Shown here: one piece after another, positions 34,819 through 43,028 of the stretch
Layout: each line of letters starts with the position of its first letter
How positions within the stretch are numbered: position 1 is the first letter of the stretch
Assembly (NCBI GenBank): GCA_031655335.1
Contig: CP134226.1
Coordinates: forward strand, 744,001 to 808,000
Reading direction: 5' to 3'
DNA length: 64,000 bases
Origin: Thalassospiraceae bacterium LMO-SO8
GTDB lineage: Bacteria; Pseudomonadota; Alphaproteobacteria; Rhodospirillales; Casp-alpha2
The notes under the pieces: model-generated
Seen by the model: the letters and a program-made list of their open reading frames with translations, nothing else
What the model was told of the DNA's origin: nothing
The model's database searches: none
Position numbers and translations under genes: made by a program

Positions 34819-35547
34819 CTAGACAATCAACGTCACCCCGGCAACGCCCAGGATGGCCAGGACGATGCGCCGGAAGCGTTCTTCGTTCAAACGGGTGTAG
34901 CAGCCGATGCCGATCAGCCCACCCAGGGCCATGGCCGGCATGGCCCAAAGATAGTTGTGCGCCAGCTGCGGCGTGATCAGGCCCGCGTAGGCCATGGCGG
35001 CCAGGGACAGGCTGTGCATGATCAGGATGAACGGCTGGGTCACGCCGCGGGCCTGATCGCGGGGCCAGCCGCGCAGGCCGCTCCACACCGCGGGCACGAT
35101 GCCGGACAAGCCCGCCATGCCGCCCAGCACGCCGCCGATGCCGCCCGCCGCCGCGTCCAGCCCGCGCCCGCCCCGGGTAATGGTCGGCGGGTTGGCGAAG
35201 ATCAGCAGCCCGCCGCCGTAAAGCACCAGAAGGGCACCCACGGCGAGCTTGAACGGTTCCGGCGGCAGGTGTTGCAGCAGCCAGGTGCCCAAGGGCACGC
35301 CGATCACGCCGAGCGCCAGGAACGGCAGCAGGCGCGAGAAATCCAGGCGATTGCGCAGGCGGAGCAGCAGGAACACGTGCAGGGTGATGCCGGTCAGGAT
35401 AATCAGGGGTGCGGCCTCGACCGGCGGCAGGACGTGCAGCCAGAACGCCGCCGACACCAGGGCGTCACCGAAGCCCGACGCCCCCGCGACGAAAGCCGCG
35501 AGGAAGGCGCCGAGAACGACGATCAGTTCGGGCGACAACTCGTTCAT
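34819..35547 (-). CDS. TauE/SafE-family permease in the SDH-fumarase operon
   Basis: The 242-residue protein has about eight membrane helices and the two-repeat TauE/SafE pattern: AAFVAGASGFGDALVSAA in the first half and GGIGGVLGGMAGLSGIVPAVW in the second. Family members export sulfite, sulfoacetate or other anions, or import organic acids. Its place between the SDH-like membrane subunits and the hydratase suggests it moves the substrate or a released anion of this pathway. A start at 35568 overlapping the previous stop codon is possible; 35547 gives a normal N-terminus. No sulfite dehydrogenase is in the window, so it may also handle sulfite from Xsc. Confidence 0.85.
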   Translation of the reverse strand: MNELSPELIVVLGAFLAAFVAGASGFGDALVSAAFWLHVLPPVEAAPLIILTGITLHVFLLLRLRNRLDFSRLLPFLALGVIGVPLGTWLLQHLPPEPFKLAVGALLVLYGGGLLIFANPPTITRGGRGLDAAAGGIGGVLGGMAGLSGIVPAVWSGLRGWPRDQARGVTQPFILIMHSLSLAAMAYAGLITPQLAHNYLWAMPAMALGGLIGIGCYTRLNEERFRRIVLAILGVAGVTLIV

Positions 35548-35557
35548 GGTGATCCGG

Positions 35558-35896
35558 TCATCCCGCATTGAGAAGGAACAGCAGCCCCGCCGCGAGCGAC
35601 AATCCGCCGGTGACGGCGACCACCGATTTCTGCCAGTTGCGCCAAGCGAGGAATTCGATGGCGAGGATGCGAAGGCCGCCGGTCATGTGGGCCGCGAGCA
35701 GGATCACCAGCCCGGTTTCCAAAAGCTTGACCGCGGGTGCTTCGGTCCACGACAGGAACATGTCGAGGGTCGCCGATTGTTCGACGGCCAGCGCCAGGAC
35801 ATAAAAATGCGCCGGCAGGAACAGCAGCAGGGCGAGCCCGGAAATCCGGTGCAGGACGAAGGCCCAGTAGTTGGCGTGGTTGCGGTGCGTTTTCAT
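35558..35896 (-). CDS. SDH-like cytochrome b membrane subunit 1
   Basis: The 112-residue protein has three membrane helices and the HRISGLALLLFLPAHFYVL block that matches SdhC-type subunits, with histidines that may bind haem b. It is shorter than typical SdhC (about 125 residues). It lies four bases after the second membrane subunit in a tight operon order (iron-sulfur, membrane, membrane, permease). It should anchor the dehydrogenase and pass electrons to quinone. Confidence 0.8.
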   Translation of the reverse strand: MKTHRNHANYWAFVLHRISGLALLLFLPAHFYVLALAVEQSATLDMFLSWTEAPAVKLLETGLVILLAAHMTGGLRILAIEFLAWRNWQKSVVAVTGGLSLAAGLLFLLNAG

Positions 35897-35900
35897 GGTG

Positions 35901-36266
35901 TTACGCCCCCGTTCCCAAGTTTCCCAGGCCGTAAAGCCCGATCACGGCGCGGAAGCCCATGACGAGGATGGCCAGGCAGACGGCGGCCATGATCCAATGC
36001 GTCGCGCGGCGGCCGAGGGCCGTGTATTCGCGCAGGATATTGCGCAGCCCCGTCGGCGCGTGCAGCGCCACGGCGATCACGAACACGGAATAGAACATCA
36101 ACCAGGGCACGGAACCGCCGACCCGGGCGACGATTTCCTTGGACGTTACCCCGCCCTGCACGGCGATGACGATGACCGCCAGATGCACGATCACGCAGAC
36201 CGCCAGCACGGCGGCGGAGACCCGCTGCATCAGCCATTCCAGGGTTTCGGCGCGTTCGGGGGTCAT
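35901..36266 (-). CDS. SDH-like cytochrome b membrane subunit 2
   Basis: The 121-residue protein has three predicted membrane helices. Its start, EWLMQRVSAAVLAVCVIVHLAVI, resembles SdhD or FrdC-like anchors with the QRxS motif and a possible haem histidine. WLMFYSVFVIAVALHAPTGLRNILREY supplies another candidate histidine in helix two. It follows the iron-sulfur subunit by three bases. With subunit 1 it should form the membrane anchor and quinone site. Confidence 0.78.
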   Translation of the reverse strand: MTPERAETLEWLMQRVSAAVLAVCVIVHLAVIVIAVQGGVTSKEIVARVGGSVPWLMFYSVFVIAVALHAPTGLRNILREYTALGRRATHWIMAAVCLAILVMGFRAVIGLYGLGNLGTGA

Positions 36267-36269
36267 CGA

Positions 36270-36989
36270 TCAGATCTCCCCCTTCAGCGCCGCCTTGACC
36301 GTCGCCCGCTTGAGCCCGGCGATCGACGCCGTCGGGTTCAAATGCTTGGGGCACAGTTCGAAACAGCTTTGGTGGGAATGACAGGCCTGACAGCCGCCGG
36401 TCCCGGCGATGGCCTTCAGCCGCTCCGGCTGACCGCCGTCGCGCGCGTCGTTGACCAGGGTCCAGGCCCGGTTGAGGGCGGCGGGGCCGAGATAGTCACC
36501 CAGCCAGGCGACCGTGTCGCAAGCCGAATAGCAGACGCCGCAGTTGATGCATTCGATGCCGGCCGTGGCTTCCTTGCGCTTGGGGTCGCTGGGCGACACC
36601 TGGGCGAAGTCGTCATGGCGGGTCGCCGTCGGCACGAAATGGGCCTTGGCCTTGGTCCATTTTTCGAAAAATTCGGTCATGTCCACGGCAAGGTCGCGGA
36701 TCACCGGCATGTTCTTCAGGGGCTGGATGCGCAAGACGCCCTCGTCCGCGACCTTGTCGACATGGGTGCGGCAGGTCCAGCGCGGCTTGCCGTTCACGGT
36801 CATGGCGCAGGACCCGCAAACCCCGACCCGGCAGGCGAAGCGGTAGCTGAGCCCCGGGTCCAGGTTGCGCTGCACGTAGGTGACGATGTCGAGCACGGTC
36901 TGGCTGGCCATGCGCGGCACTTCGAAGGTATCGAACCGGCCGTCCTCGCGGCCGCGCCAGATTTCCACGGTAAGGGTGTCGTTGCTCAT
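36270..36989 (-). CDS. SDH/fumarate reductase-like iron-sulfur subunit
   Basis: The 239-residue protein has all three cluster motifs of SdhB/FrdB: a [2Fe-2S] set with C53, C58, C61 and C73; a [4Fe-4S] set CINCGVCYSAC (147-157); and a third set with C200, C203, C209 and C213 in CFELCPKHLNP. It carries electrons from the flavoprotein to the membrane subunits. Unlike standard sdh operons, where sdhB is last, it is the first catalytic gene, and the flavoprotein gene is last, separated by the permease and hydratase genes. It follows the gntR gene by 37 bases. Confidence 0.9.
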   Translation of the reverse strand: MSNDTLTVEIWRGREDGRFDTFEVPRMASQTVLDIVTYVQRNLDPGLSYRFACRVGVCGSCAMTVNGKPRWTCRTHVDKVADEGVLRIQPLKNMPVIRDLAVDMTEFFEKWTKAKAHFVPTATRHDDFAQVSPSDPKRKEATAGIECINCGVCYSACDTVAWLGDYLGPAALNRAWTLVNDARDGGQPERLKAIAGTGGCQACHSHQSCFELCPKHLNPTASIAGLKRATVKAALKGEI

Positions 36990-37026
36990 ATGTATTCCAT
37001 CCGTATGGCCATCCCTATGGGTCTTC

Positions 37027-37794
37027 CTATTCGTGTTTCTCGCCGAGAACCAGGCGCGGGCCGCCCGGCGGGAACCAGGCGGTCTGATAGCTGATGGGCC
37101 GGTCGCGGTGCGCGAACCCTTCCATGTGATAGGCCAAGCCCACCATGCCCGGCGTCAGGCCGAGGGCCGCCGTGACCGTTTCCGGCAGAGGGCCGCAGGC
37201 GGCCATCTCGCGCACACGTTCCGTGGCGACCCCGAAGCGGTCCGTGAGGAAAGCGCGGATGTTCACATTCTCCAAATCCTTGGGCCGAACCTTCAACAGG
37301 CCCGGCACGCGGGATTCGGGCAGGTACAGTTCGCTGATCCCCATATGGGCATGGTCCACGTCGATGCGCCGGGTGACGACGATCAGGTCCCTGGTGCCCA
37401 GAAAGTCGCGCCAGGGCCCGGGTCGGCGCACGGCGTCGATGGAGCCGACCTGGGTATAGACCGGCAGCAGCGAGCGCCCGTCATCGGCGAGAAAGCGGAA
37501 ATGCCACAGGTCCTGGGGCGCCATCGCCGGTTCGGCGACGAAGGTGCCGTGACCGTGGCGGCGGACCAGCAGACCCCGTTCGGCAAGATTGTTGAGCGCG
37601 CGCTGAATGGTGCCCAGGCTGGCCGGCAGCACCCGCGCCAGTTCGCTTTCCGGCGGCAGTTTCTCGCCGGTCTTCAGGCGGCCCTGCAAAATCGCGCGGG
37701 CGATGGCGTCGGACAGTTGCAGGTACTTGGGCAGGCGCGGCATGCCTGAATGAGCGCCATCCTCAAGCACCGTCGCCAAGGCGGAGAAAACCAT
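37027..37794 (-). CDS. GntR/HutC-family regulator with UTRA domain
   Basis: The 255-residue regulator has an N-terminal winged helix (KTGEKLPPESELARVLPASLGTIQRALN, about residues 42-69) and a C-terminal UTRA ligand domain with ELYLPESRVPGLL and MEGFAHRDRPISYQTAWFP. HutC-type regulators usually repress catabolic operons and respond to the pathway substrate or an intermediate. It heads the SDH-hydratase operon and has a perfect 18-bp palindrome about 78 bases upstream. The likely model is that it represses its own operon until a dicarboxylate analogue binds. A start 17 codons further in (MPRLPKYLQ) is possible. Confidence 0.88.
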   Translation of the reverse strand: MVFSALATVLEDGAHSGMPRLPKYLQLSDAIARAILQGRLKTGEKLPPESELARVLPASLGTIQRALNNLAERGLLVRRHGHGTFVAEPAMAPQDLWHFRFLADDGRSLLPVYTQVGSIDAVRRPGPWRDFLGTRDLIVVTRRIDVDHAHMGISELYLPESRVPGLLKVRPKDLENVNIRAFLTDRFGVATERVREMAACGPLPETVTAALGLTPGMVGLAYHMEGFAHRDRPISYQTAWFPPGGPRLVLGEKHE

Positions 37795-37871
37795 GGATGC
37801 GTTCCCTGATACGGCCGGTTTATCGCGGCCTTTCCTTGATTCCTACACCCGGAGACCGAGAATCTTCAAGT

Positions 37872-37889
37872 CCTATATAGCTATATAGG
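37872..37889. promoter_or_regulatory. Perfect 18-bp palindrome, candidate operator of the GntR regulator
   Basis: CCTATATAGCTATATAGG reads the same on both strands. It lies 78 bases before the regulator start, in an AT-rich stretch within otherwise GC-rich DNA, and just after the VOC gene stop codon. Its position suits autoregulation and control of the SDH-hydratase operon. Confidence 0.7.
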
Positions 37890-37905
37890 TATTCAACACA
37901 TCGAA

Positions 37906-38772
37906 TCAGCTGATCGACAGAACGATGAGACAACCGAAGGCATCTTCGCCGGAAACGTAAATGCGCCCGCCGACACGCCGAAATGCGACGCCGTTCTTCC
38001 GCCACAAAGCCTCGGCGACGTCCAGGTCATCGACGGCGACGCGGAACCCGGCGAACCGCGCTTCGCCCTCCGGCACCGCCGGAGGCTGTACCCCGGGATA
38101 GGTCTCGGCAAAGGCCTCCGGTTCCAGAACGCAGAACCCGGCCCCGTCCAAGCCTGCGCAGATGCCGCCGTTGATGGGCACCACCGCCCCGAACAGGCGC
38201 TTGAACAGGCCGATATGGGCTTCCGGGTTTTCCGCGACCATCTGCACTTCGACAATCCGCCGCGCCCCGTTGGCATGGGTCTGGTACTGGGGTTTCCAGA
38301 AGATTTCCCCCGGATGGCGATGGTCGCAGGTGAAGAAGGGAGCCCGCGGCAGGGCCGGGTCCGTCAGGAAGGTCAGACGGAAATCCAGTTTCACCTCGCT
38401 GCCGTCGGGCTGACGCGCCTTGCGCCCGAAAGCGAAGGGAGCATGCAGTTTGAACCCCGCCCGCTCGAACCGGGCCCGGTCGATCTCCCACCCATCCGAG
38501 GTCAGGGCCAGCATGGACATGCCGTCCCCGGTCTTCAGGTAATCCCGGTTATAGGCGCCGAAGGAAAAGTCGCCGCCCTTGGCCTCGGGCACCTCGTCCG
38601 GCTTGGTCACGGTCAGCAGCTCGATAAAACTTCCCTGAAGCTGGGCCAGGCGGTTGCCGGTGCCGAACGGGTGCTGCGCCTGGGGCGTCAGCGTGAAACC
38701 GAGCCGTTCATAGAAGGCCGAAAGCGCCGCCAGATCGCGGGCGGCCAAGACGACGTGATCGATGCCTGTCAT
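37906..38772 (-). CDS. VOC-family (glyoxalase-like) protein
   Basis: The 288-residue protein has two vicinal-oxygen-chelate modules. It starts GIDHVVLAARDLAALSAFYERLGF, the usual glyoxalase-fold entry, and has FFTCDHRHPGEIFWKPQYQ in the middle with His and Glu that may bind metal. FAGFRVAVDDLDVAEALWRKNGV is in the second module. It resembles the Glyoxalase_3 group; substrates of that group are mostly unknown. It lies ten bases downstream of the DUF3604 gene on the same strand and upstream of the gntR unit. Confidence 0.82.
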   Translation of the reverse strand: MTGIDHVVLAARDLAALSAFYERLGFTLTPQAQHPFGTGNRLAQLQGSFIELLTVTKPDEVPEAKGGDFSFGAYNRDYLKTGDGMSMLALTSDGWEIDRARFERAGFKLHAPFAFGRKARQPDGSEVKLDFRLTFLTDPALPRAPFFTCDHRHPGEIFWKPQYQTHANGARRIVEVQMVAENPEAHIGLFKRLFGAVVPINGGICAGLDGAGFCVLEPEAFAETYPGVQPPAVPEGEARFAGFRVAVDDLDVAEALWRKNGVAFRRVGGRIYVSGEDAFGCLIVLSIS

Positions 38773-38782
38773 GGATAGCCTG

Positions 38783-41035
38783 TCATGGAACGAGGTAAAT
38801 GGGCGACGACCAGATGACGTGGCCGTCTTCCAGCGCGATGCGCACGTAAAGGGCGTTGTCGCGGTCGGGGTTGAGGGGAATCTTGCGCTCCAGCTTGAGC
38901 CGCTTATGAGGGTTTTCCTCGGGAATTCGGTAGATCCGCACGCGGCGGCCGAGACCGCCGGCCTCCAGGCAGATATCCTCGCGCCCGATGTCCTGCACGG
39001 CGATGGTTTTCTTGACCAGGGGCGTGTCGATGCGCAGCCAGCCCATGACCATGTCGTCCAGCCAGGCGTCGAAACCGATGAAGCCCCCCGTGGTCAGGGA
39101 CGACCATTCGACGCGCTGGGGCGACACCAGGTCCAGGCGCTTTTCGATGTTGTACCAGTTGATGGCTTCGATGTGCGTGAAGGCGTTGCCCGACAGTTCG
39201 GCGAACCCGTCCCACACGGTTTCCCGGCCGCGGCCGCGGTATTCGGAGCCCTCCCAGATGACCCGGATGCGCCTGCCCATGTCTTCCTTTTCCGACGGCC
39301 GCCAGGTTTCCAGCAGGCGCAGGCCGTCGCGGATGTCGATGCGTTCGATCGGCGCGGCGGCATGGATGTCGATCTCGAAGGTCACGCTGTCGGCGCCGGT
39401 GCGCAGGATGTCGCCCATGACCGCCTCGGTGACCCGTTCGTCGGGCGGCCCGCCGAGCGCCGGATCGTCGTCGAAGCGGTCGGCGGGGGCGTCCAGCGTC
39501 ACCCGGGTCGACAGCACCGCCCGGCAGCCCGTGGTGCAGTAATGGTGGCGGCGTTTCAGCGCCGTCATCAGATCCTTGCGGGTCAGGTCGTCGGCGGACA
39601 GGCAGGTCAGCCCGCCGTAGGCGCCGAACCGCGTGGCCCCGGGGTGCGAAGCCCCGGGCCGGCCCTTGTGCCCGTCCGAGGTCGCGAGAATGCCCGTGCG
39701 ATATCCCATCTCGAAGGCGTCCTCGACCAGCCATTCAAAGGTGCCCCAGGCGGAATGAACCTCGACTGAACGTTCCAATTTTCGGTCGTGTCCGCGCCGA
39801 ATGTCGGCATAGCGCCCGCCCACATGGGCGAACACCATGACGTCTTCGTCTTTCAGCTTGTCGAACAGGTCCTCGACGCTGTTGGCGTCCTGCGCCAGGT
39901 CGCTGGTGTCCTCGACCAGGGCGTGGGACGAGCGGTAGATGGGCCGGCCTTCCTCGGCATAGAGAATATTGCGGTCGCCGCCCAGGCAGGTATTGGCCGA
40001 CCATTCATAGCCGGGGATGACGATGAAGCGGCTGTCCTGCGTGAACTCGCGGCTCAGGCTGTTCAACTCGTCCCAGAATGCCGACGTGATCTGAAAATCG
40101 TTGCCCTGATGCACCGTGGCGTCGAGAAACGCCCTGTCGCGGGCAAAGGAAAAGTAGGAACGTGCGTTGTTGGTGCCGATGGTTTCCTGAGACTGGCCAT
40201 GCAGGTCGGCCCAGAAGCTGACGCGGTCGGTCTTCGCCACCACGCGCAACGGGTTGGAGCGCGCCGCCAGGTTGCCGTCCATGTCGACCAGATCGATGCA
40301 CAGGTCGCCTTCCTCTTCCGCGCGCAGGCCGTCGATCTGCACCGACGCCTGGCCGGGGTAGAACGAGATCTCGTCCGGCAGGTTTTCGACCGGCCGGGTC
40401 GAGGTGACACGAAAGGTATCCTCGCATTTGGCCGAGGGATTGCCCCAGCGGTCCTCGCCCTTGAGGCCCAGCAAAAAGGTCTCGCCCACCCGTTTCAGGG
40501 TCGGCAGAACGGCTTTGTAGAGCACGGGCGGGCCGGACACGATCTCGATCGACGGTGTGTCGGGCAGCTCGACGTAGTCATAGGTCGCGAAGGCGTCGAC
40601 CAGGATGCGGAACTGGAATTCCTGTTCCTGAAACGTCTGCATGCGCACGCCCGGGCCGCCGAACCGGCGGTCGCCGATGCGGATCACGATGCGGTCGCCT
40701 TCACTGAGGAACCCGCGCACGACCTTGATGTAGAGCGTCTTGTCCCAGGGCCGAAAGTTGCGCTTGAGGTCGTATTCCATATGCAGGACGGCGCCGTTGG
40801 ACGCCTGGGCCGAGACGTAATTGGCGCCTTCCGGGTCGTCCATCTGCAACCTGCCCAGGTCCGAGGCGAAGCGGTGCACGATCTTGAGCGAGCCGGAATC
40901 GTCGATCCCGAACTTGCCCGCCGTGTAGATGACGAAAAAGGATTGGAAACTGCCCGCTTCCACCGGCCCCAAGGGGGCGATGGAGACGGAGCCCATTTCC
41001 TCCGGCAGATAGGTCGAAAGCGGCATACCTCCCAC
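38783..41035 (-). CDS. Large DUF3604-like (PHP-related) protein
   Basis: The 750-residue protein has an N-terminal beta-rich part (about 1-275) and then a metallo-domain beginning SFWADLHGQSQETIGTNNA. The domain continues with VIPGYEWSANTC, VMVFAHVGGRYADIRR and LATSDGHKGRPGASHPG, which fits the DUF3604 family. His/Asp clusters suggest a PHP-like metal site and a hydrolase role that is not established. No signal peptide is seen, so it is cytosolic. The ATG at 41026 is an alternative start to the GTG at 41035. It may be in one unit with the VOC gene and perhaps the dehydrogenase gene upstream, 119 bases away. Confidence 0.78.
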   Translation of the reverse strand: MGGMPLSTYLPEEMGSVSIAPLGPVEAGSFQSFFVIYTAGKFGIDDSGSLKIVHRFASDLGRLQMDDPEGANYVSAQASNGAVLHMEYDLKRNFRPWDKTLYIKVVRGFLSEGDRIVIRIGDRRFGGPGVRMQTFQEQEFQFRILVDAFATYDYVELPDTPSIEIVSGPPVLYKAVLPTLKRVGETFLLGLKGEDRWGNPSAKCEDTFRVTSTRPVENLPDEISFYPGQASVQIDGLRAEEEGDLCIDLVDMDGNLAARSNPLRVVAKTDRVSFWADLHGQSQETIGTNNARSYFSFARDRAFLDATVHQGNDFQITSAFWDELNSLSREFTQDSRFIVIPGYEWSANTCLGGDRNILYAEEGRPIYRSSHALVEDTSDLAQDANSVEDLFDKLKDEDVMVFAHVGGRYADIRRGHDRKLERSVEVHSAWGTFEWLVEDAFEMGYRTGILATSDGHKGRPGASHPGATRFGAYGGLTCLSADDLTRKDLMTALKRRHHYCTTGCRAVLSTRVTLDAPADRFDDDPALGGPPDERVTEAVMGDILRTGADSVTFEIDIHAAAPIERIDIRDGLRLLETWRPSEKEDMGRRIRVIWEGSEYRGRGRETVWDGFAELSGNAFTHIEAINWYNIEKRLDLVSPQRVEWSSLTTGGFIGFDAWLDDMVMGWLRIDTPLVKKTIAVQDIGREDICLEAGGLGRRVRIYRIPEENPHKRLKLERKIPLNPDRDNALYVRIALEDGHVIWSSPIYLVP

Positions 41036-41154
41036 GTCCCCCAGTTTACCTTGATCGGTTCAGGGATCCTGACAATTCCCGGCACGAACCTCAGTGCGGC
41101 TAATATTCATCCATCGGCTGGCAAGAGGCAACAAAGAGGGAAGCCGCCGGAACC

Positions 41155-42072
41155 TCAGTCGCCGCCGTCCTCGGTCTCGCCGGGTAGGGAAAATCCCCCG
41201 TCCCGCTGATAGACCTTGATGAGCGACGCGTCGTCCTGGCGGCCCAGCCCCATGTCCTTGGCCTGCTGGTATCGGCCGAACGCCGTTTCGGAAATCGGCA
41301 GGGGAAGGTCCAGTTTCTCACCCTGCGCCAGCACGATGCCCAGATCCTTGATGAAGATATCGACGGCGCTTTTCGGGCTGTAGTCGTTGTCCAGCACATG
41401 GGGCACCCGGTTTTCGAACATCCAGGAATTCCCCGCCGAGGCGGTGATGACCTCGAACACCGTCTTGGCGTCCAGGCCGCTTTTGATCGCCAGCGCCATG
41501 GCCTCCATGGCCGTCGCGATATGCACGCCGGCCAACAGCTGGTTGACCATCTTCATGGTCGATCCGGGGCCGGGCCCGTCGCCCAGTTCGAACACCTTTT
41601 CCGCCACGGCGTCGAGCAACGGGCGGGCCTTGGCGAAGGCCGCCGCCGAGCCCGAGGCCATGACCGACAGCCTGCCCGCCGCCGACTTGACGGGCCCGCC
41701 GGAAATCGGCGCGTCGAGATAGAGCGCCCCCTTGGCTTCGGTCATCCTGGCCAGGGAAACGGCCGTGTCCGGCGGCATGGTGGCGCAACCGAGAACCACC
41801 GCCCCCGGGGCCAGGGTGTCGAGCACCCCGTCGGGGCCGGTCAGGACGGCTTCGACCTGCTGCGCGTTGACGACGACCACGGCGATGGCGTCCGCCCCCC
41901 GGGCGGCATCCGCCGGAGTCTGGGCGGCCCGGCCGCCGCCGGCGGCGAAGGCGTTGCGCGCATCCTCGGAAATGTCGCAGCCGGCCGTGTCGATGCCCGC
42001 CGCGACCAGGGATTTCGCCATGCCCATGCCCATGGCGCCGAGGCCGATCACCGCCGCGCGGTATGCCGTCAT
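41155..42072 (-). CDS. 3-Hydroxyisobutyrate dehydrogenase-family oxidoreductase, LtnD-like
   Basis: The 305-residue protein has the NAD(P) site AAVIGLGAMGMGMAKSL at the start and the substrate block DAPISGGPVKSAAGRLSVMASG. It has the catalytic lysine in STMKMVNQLLAGVH and a C-terminal helical domain with FIKDLGIVLAQG. The family covers 3-hydroxyisobutyrate, tartronate semialdehyde and L-threonate dehydrogenases. The pattern is near LtnD (threonate), but the usual kinase and decarboxylase partners are absent, so the substrate is open. The start at 42072 gives a normal Rossmann start. Confidence 0.87.
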   Translation of the reverse strand: MTAYRAAVIGLGAMGMGMAKSLVAAGIDTAGCDISEDARNAFAAGGGRAAQTPADAARGADAIAVVVVNAQQVEAVLTGPDGVLDTLAPGAVVLGCATMPPDTAVSLARMTEAKGALYLDAPISGGPVKSAAGRLSVMASGSAAAFAKARPLLDAVAEKVFELGDGPGPGSTMKMVNQLLAGVHIATAMEAMALAIKSGLDAKTVFEVITASAGNSWMFENRVPHVLDNDYSPKSAVDIFIKDLGIVLAQGEKLDLPLPISETAFGRYQQAKDMGLGRQDDASLIKVYQRDGGFSLPGETEDGGD

Positions 42073-42103
42073 GTCGTGCAGTCCTTGTTGCTTGAATGAG
42101 CGA

Positions 42104-42811
42104 TCAGAGCTTGTCGAGAGCGCCCTTGATGCGGGCAATCGTGTCCTTTAGCCCCTGCATCATGCTGTCGGCGTCCTTTTCCAGGGCCCCCAGGTTCTCG
42201 CGCCCGGATTTGATCTGGGCGGTCAGCTTGGCGCGCTCGGCGTTCAGCTTGTCGAGGGCGGCCTGGGCATCGGCCTGCTTGCGGGCCGCTTCCGAGGCCG
42301 CCTCCAGGGCCGTCTTGGTTTCCGTGTAAAGGCTCGACAGCTTGGCCTCCAGCTCCTGGGCCTCGGCCCGGCGCTTGTCGATGTCCGCCTGGGTCGCCGT
42401 CAGCTCTTCCTTCTTGTTCGCGACGGCTTCCGCGATGTCGGCGGATTCCTGCATGAACTTGTCCTGCGCCGTCTTCATGGCGATGCGTTCCTCGGCGACC
42501 TGGGCACGCAGGCGGGACATGTCATCCTGGGCCTGGGACACATCCGATGCGTAGTCGACCGCGGCGACGATGGCCAGACCGGCCACCACGAACAACGCCA
42601 GGGCGACCCGCTTCCAGGTCGCCGCCGACCCGTCCATGCCGATGGCGCCGGAAAGCCCGCCCAGGGCGGATTTCTTGGTGCTGCCGTCGGCGGCCGCCTT
42701 GGCCGCCGGCTCCGGGGCCGCCGACGTCTTGTCATCCGCCTTCGGCGCCGTTTTGCCCGCCGGTTTTGCCGCCGGTTTTGCCGTGCTGCTCTTGCCGTTC
42801 TGTTCGCTCAT
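42104..42811 (-). CDS. Single-pass membrane protein with long coiled coil
   Basis: The 235-residue protein has an Ala/Lys/Pro-rich N-terminal tail (about 1-65), one membrane segment (VALALFVVAGLAIVAAVDYA, about 69-88) and then a long periplasmic or cytosolic coiled coil. The coiled coil is rich in Ala, Glu, Lys and Gln, with heptad-like runs to the end. No enzyme motif is present. Such proteins may organise envelope complexes; I cannot name the family. It lies 31 bases upstream of the dehydrogenase gene on the same strand. The ATG at 42811 starts with MSEQNGKSS. Confidence 0.72.
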   Translation of the reverse strand: MSEQNGKSSTAKPAAKPAGKTAPKADDKTSAAPEPAAKAAADGSTKKSALGGLSGAIGMDGSAATWKRVALALFVVAGLAIVAAVDYASDVSQAQDDMSRLRAQVAEERIAMKTAQDKFMQESADIAEAVANKKEELTATQADIDKRRAEAQELEAKLSSLYTETKTALEAASEAARKQADAQAALDKLNAERAKLTAQIKSGRENLGALEKDADSMMQGLKDTIARIKGALDKL

Positions 42812-43028
42812 GGATTTCGGTCCTCGCAATGGATGTGAAGGCCTCCCGCCCCGATGTAAGGGCATTATAGAGCACCCCGGCTCCAGGGCCAGGGGACAGG
42901 AATGGCCGAAAAGGTACGGTTTCCAATCATACCGGAACGAGATGTCAGGAAGATGGCTGGCGGCACGGGGCGAAACCGCTATGATGGCCGTGTCGATACC
43001 GCCCACGCATCCATAAGCACCACCCGCC

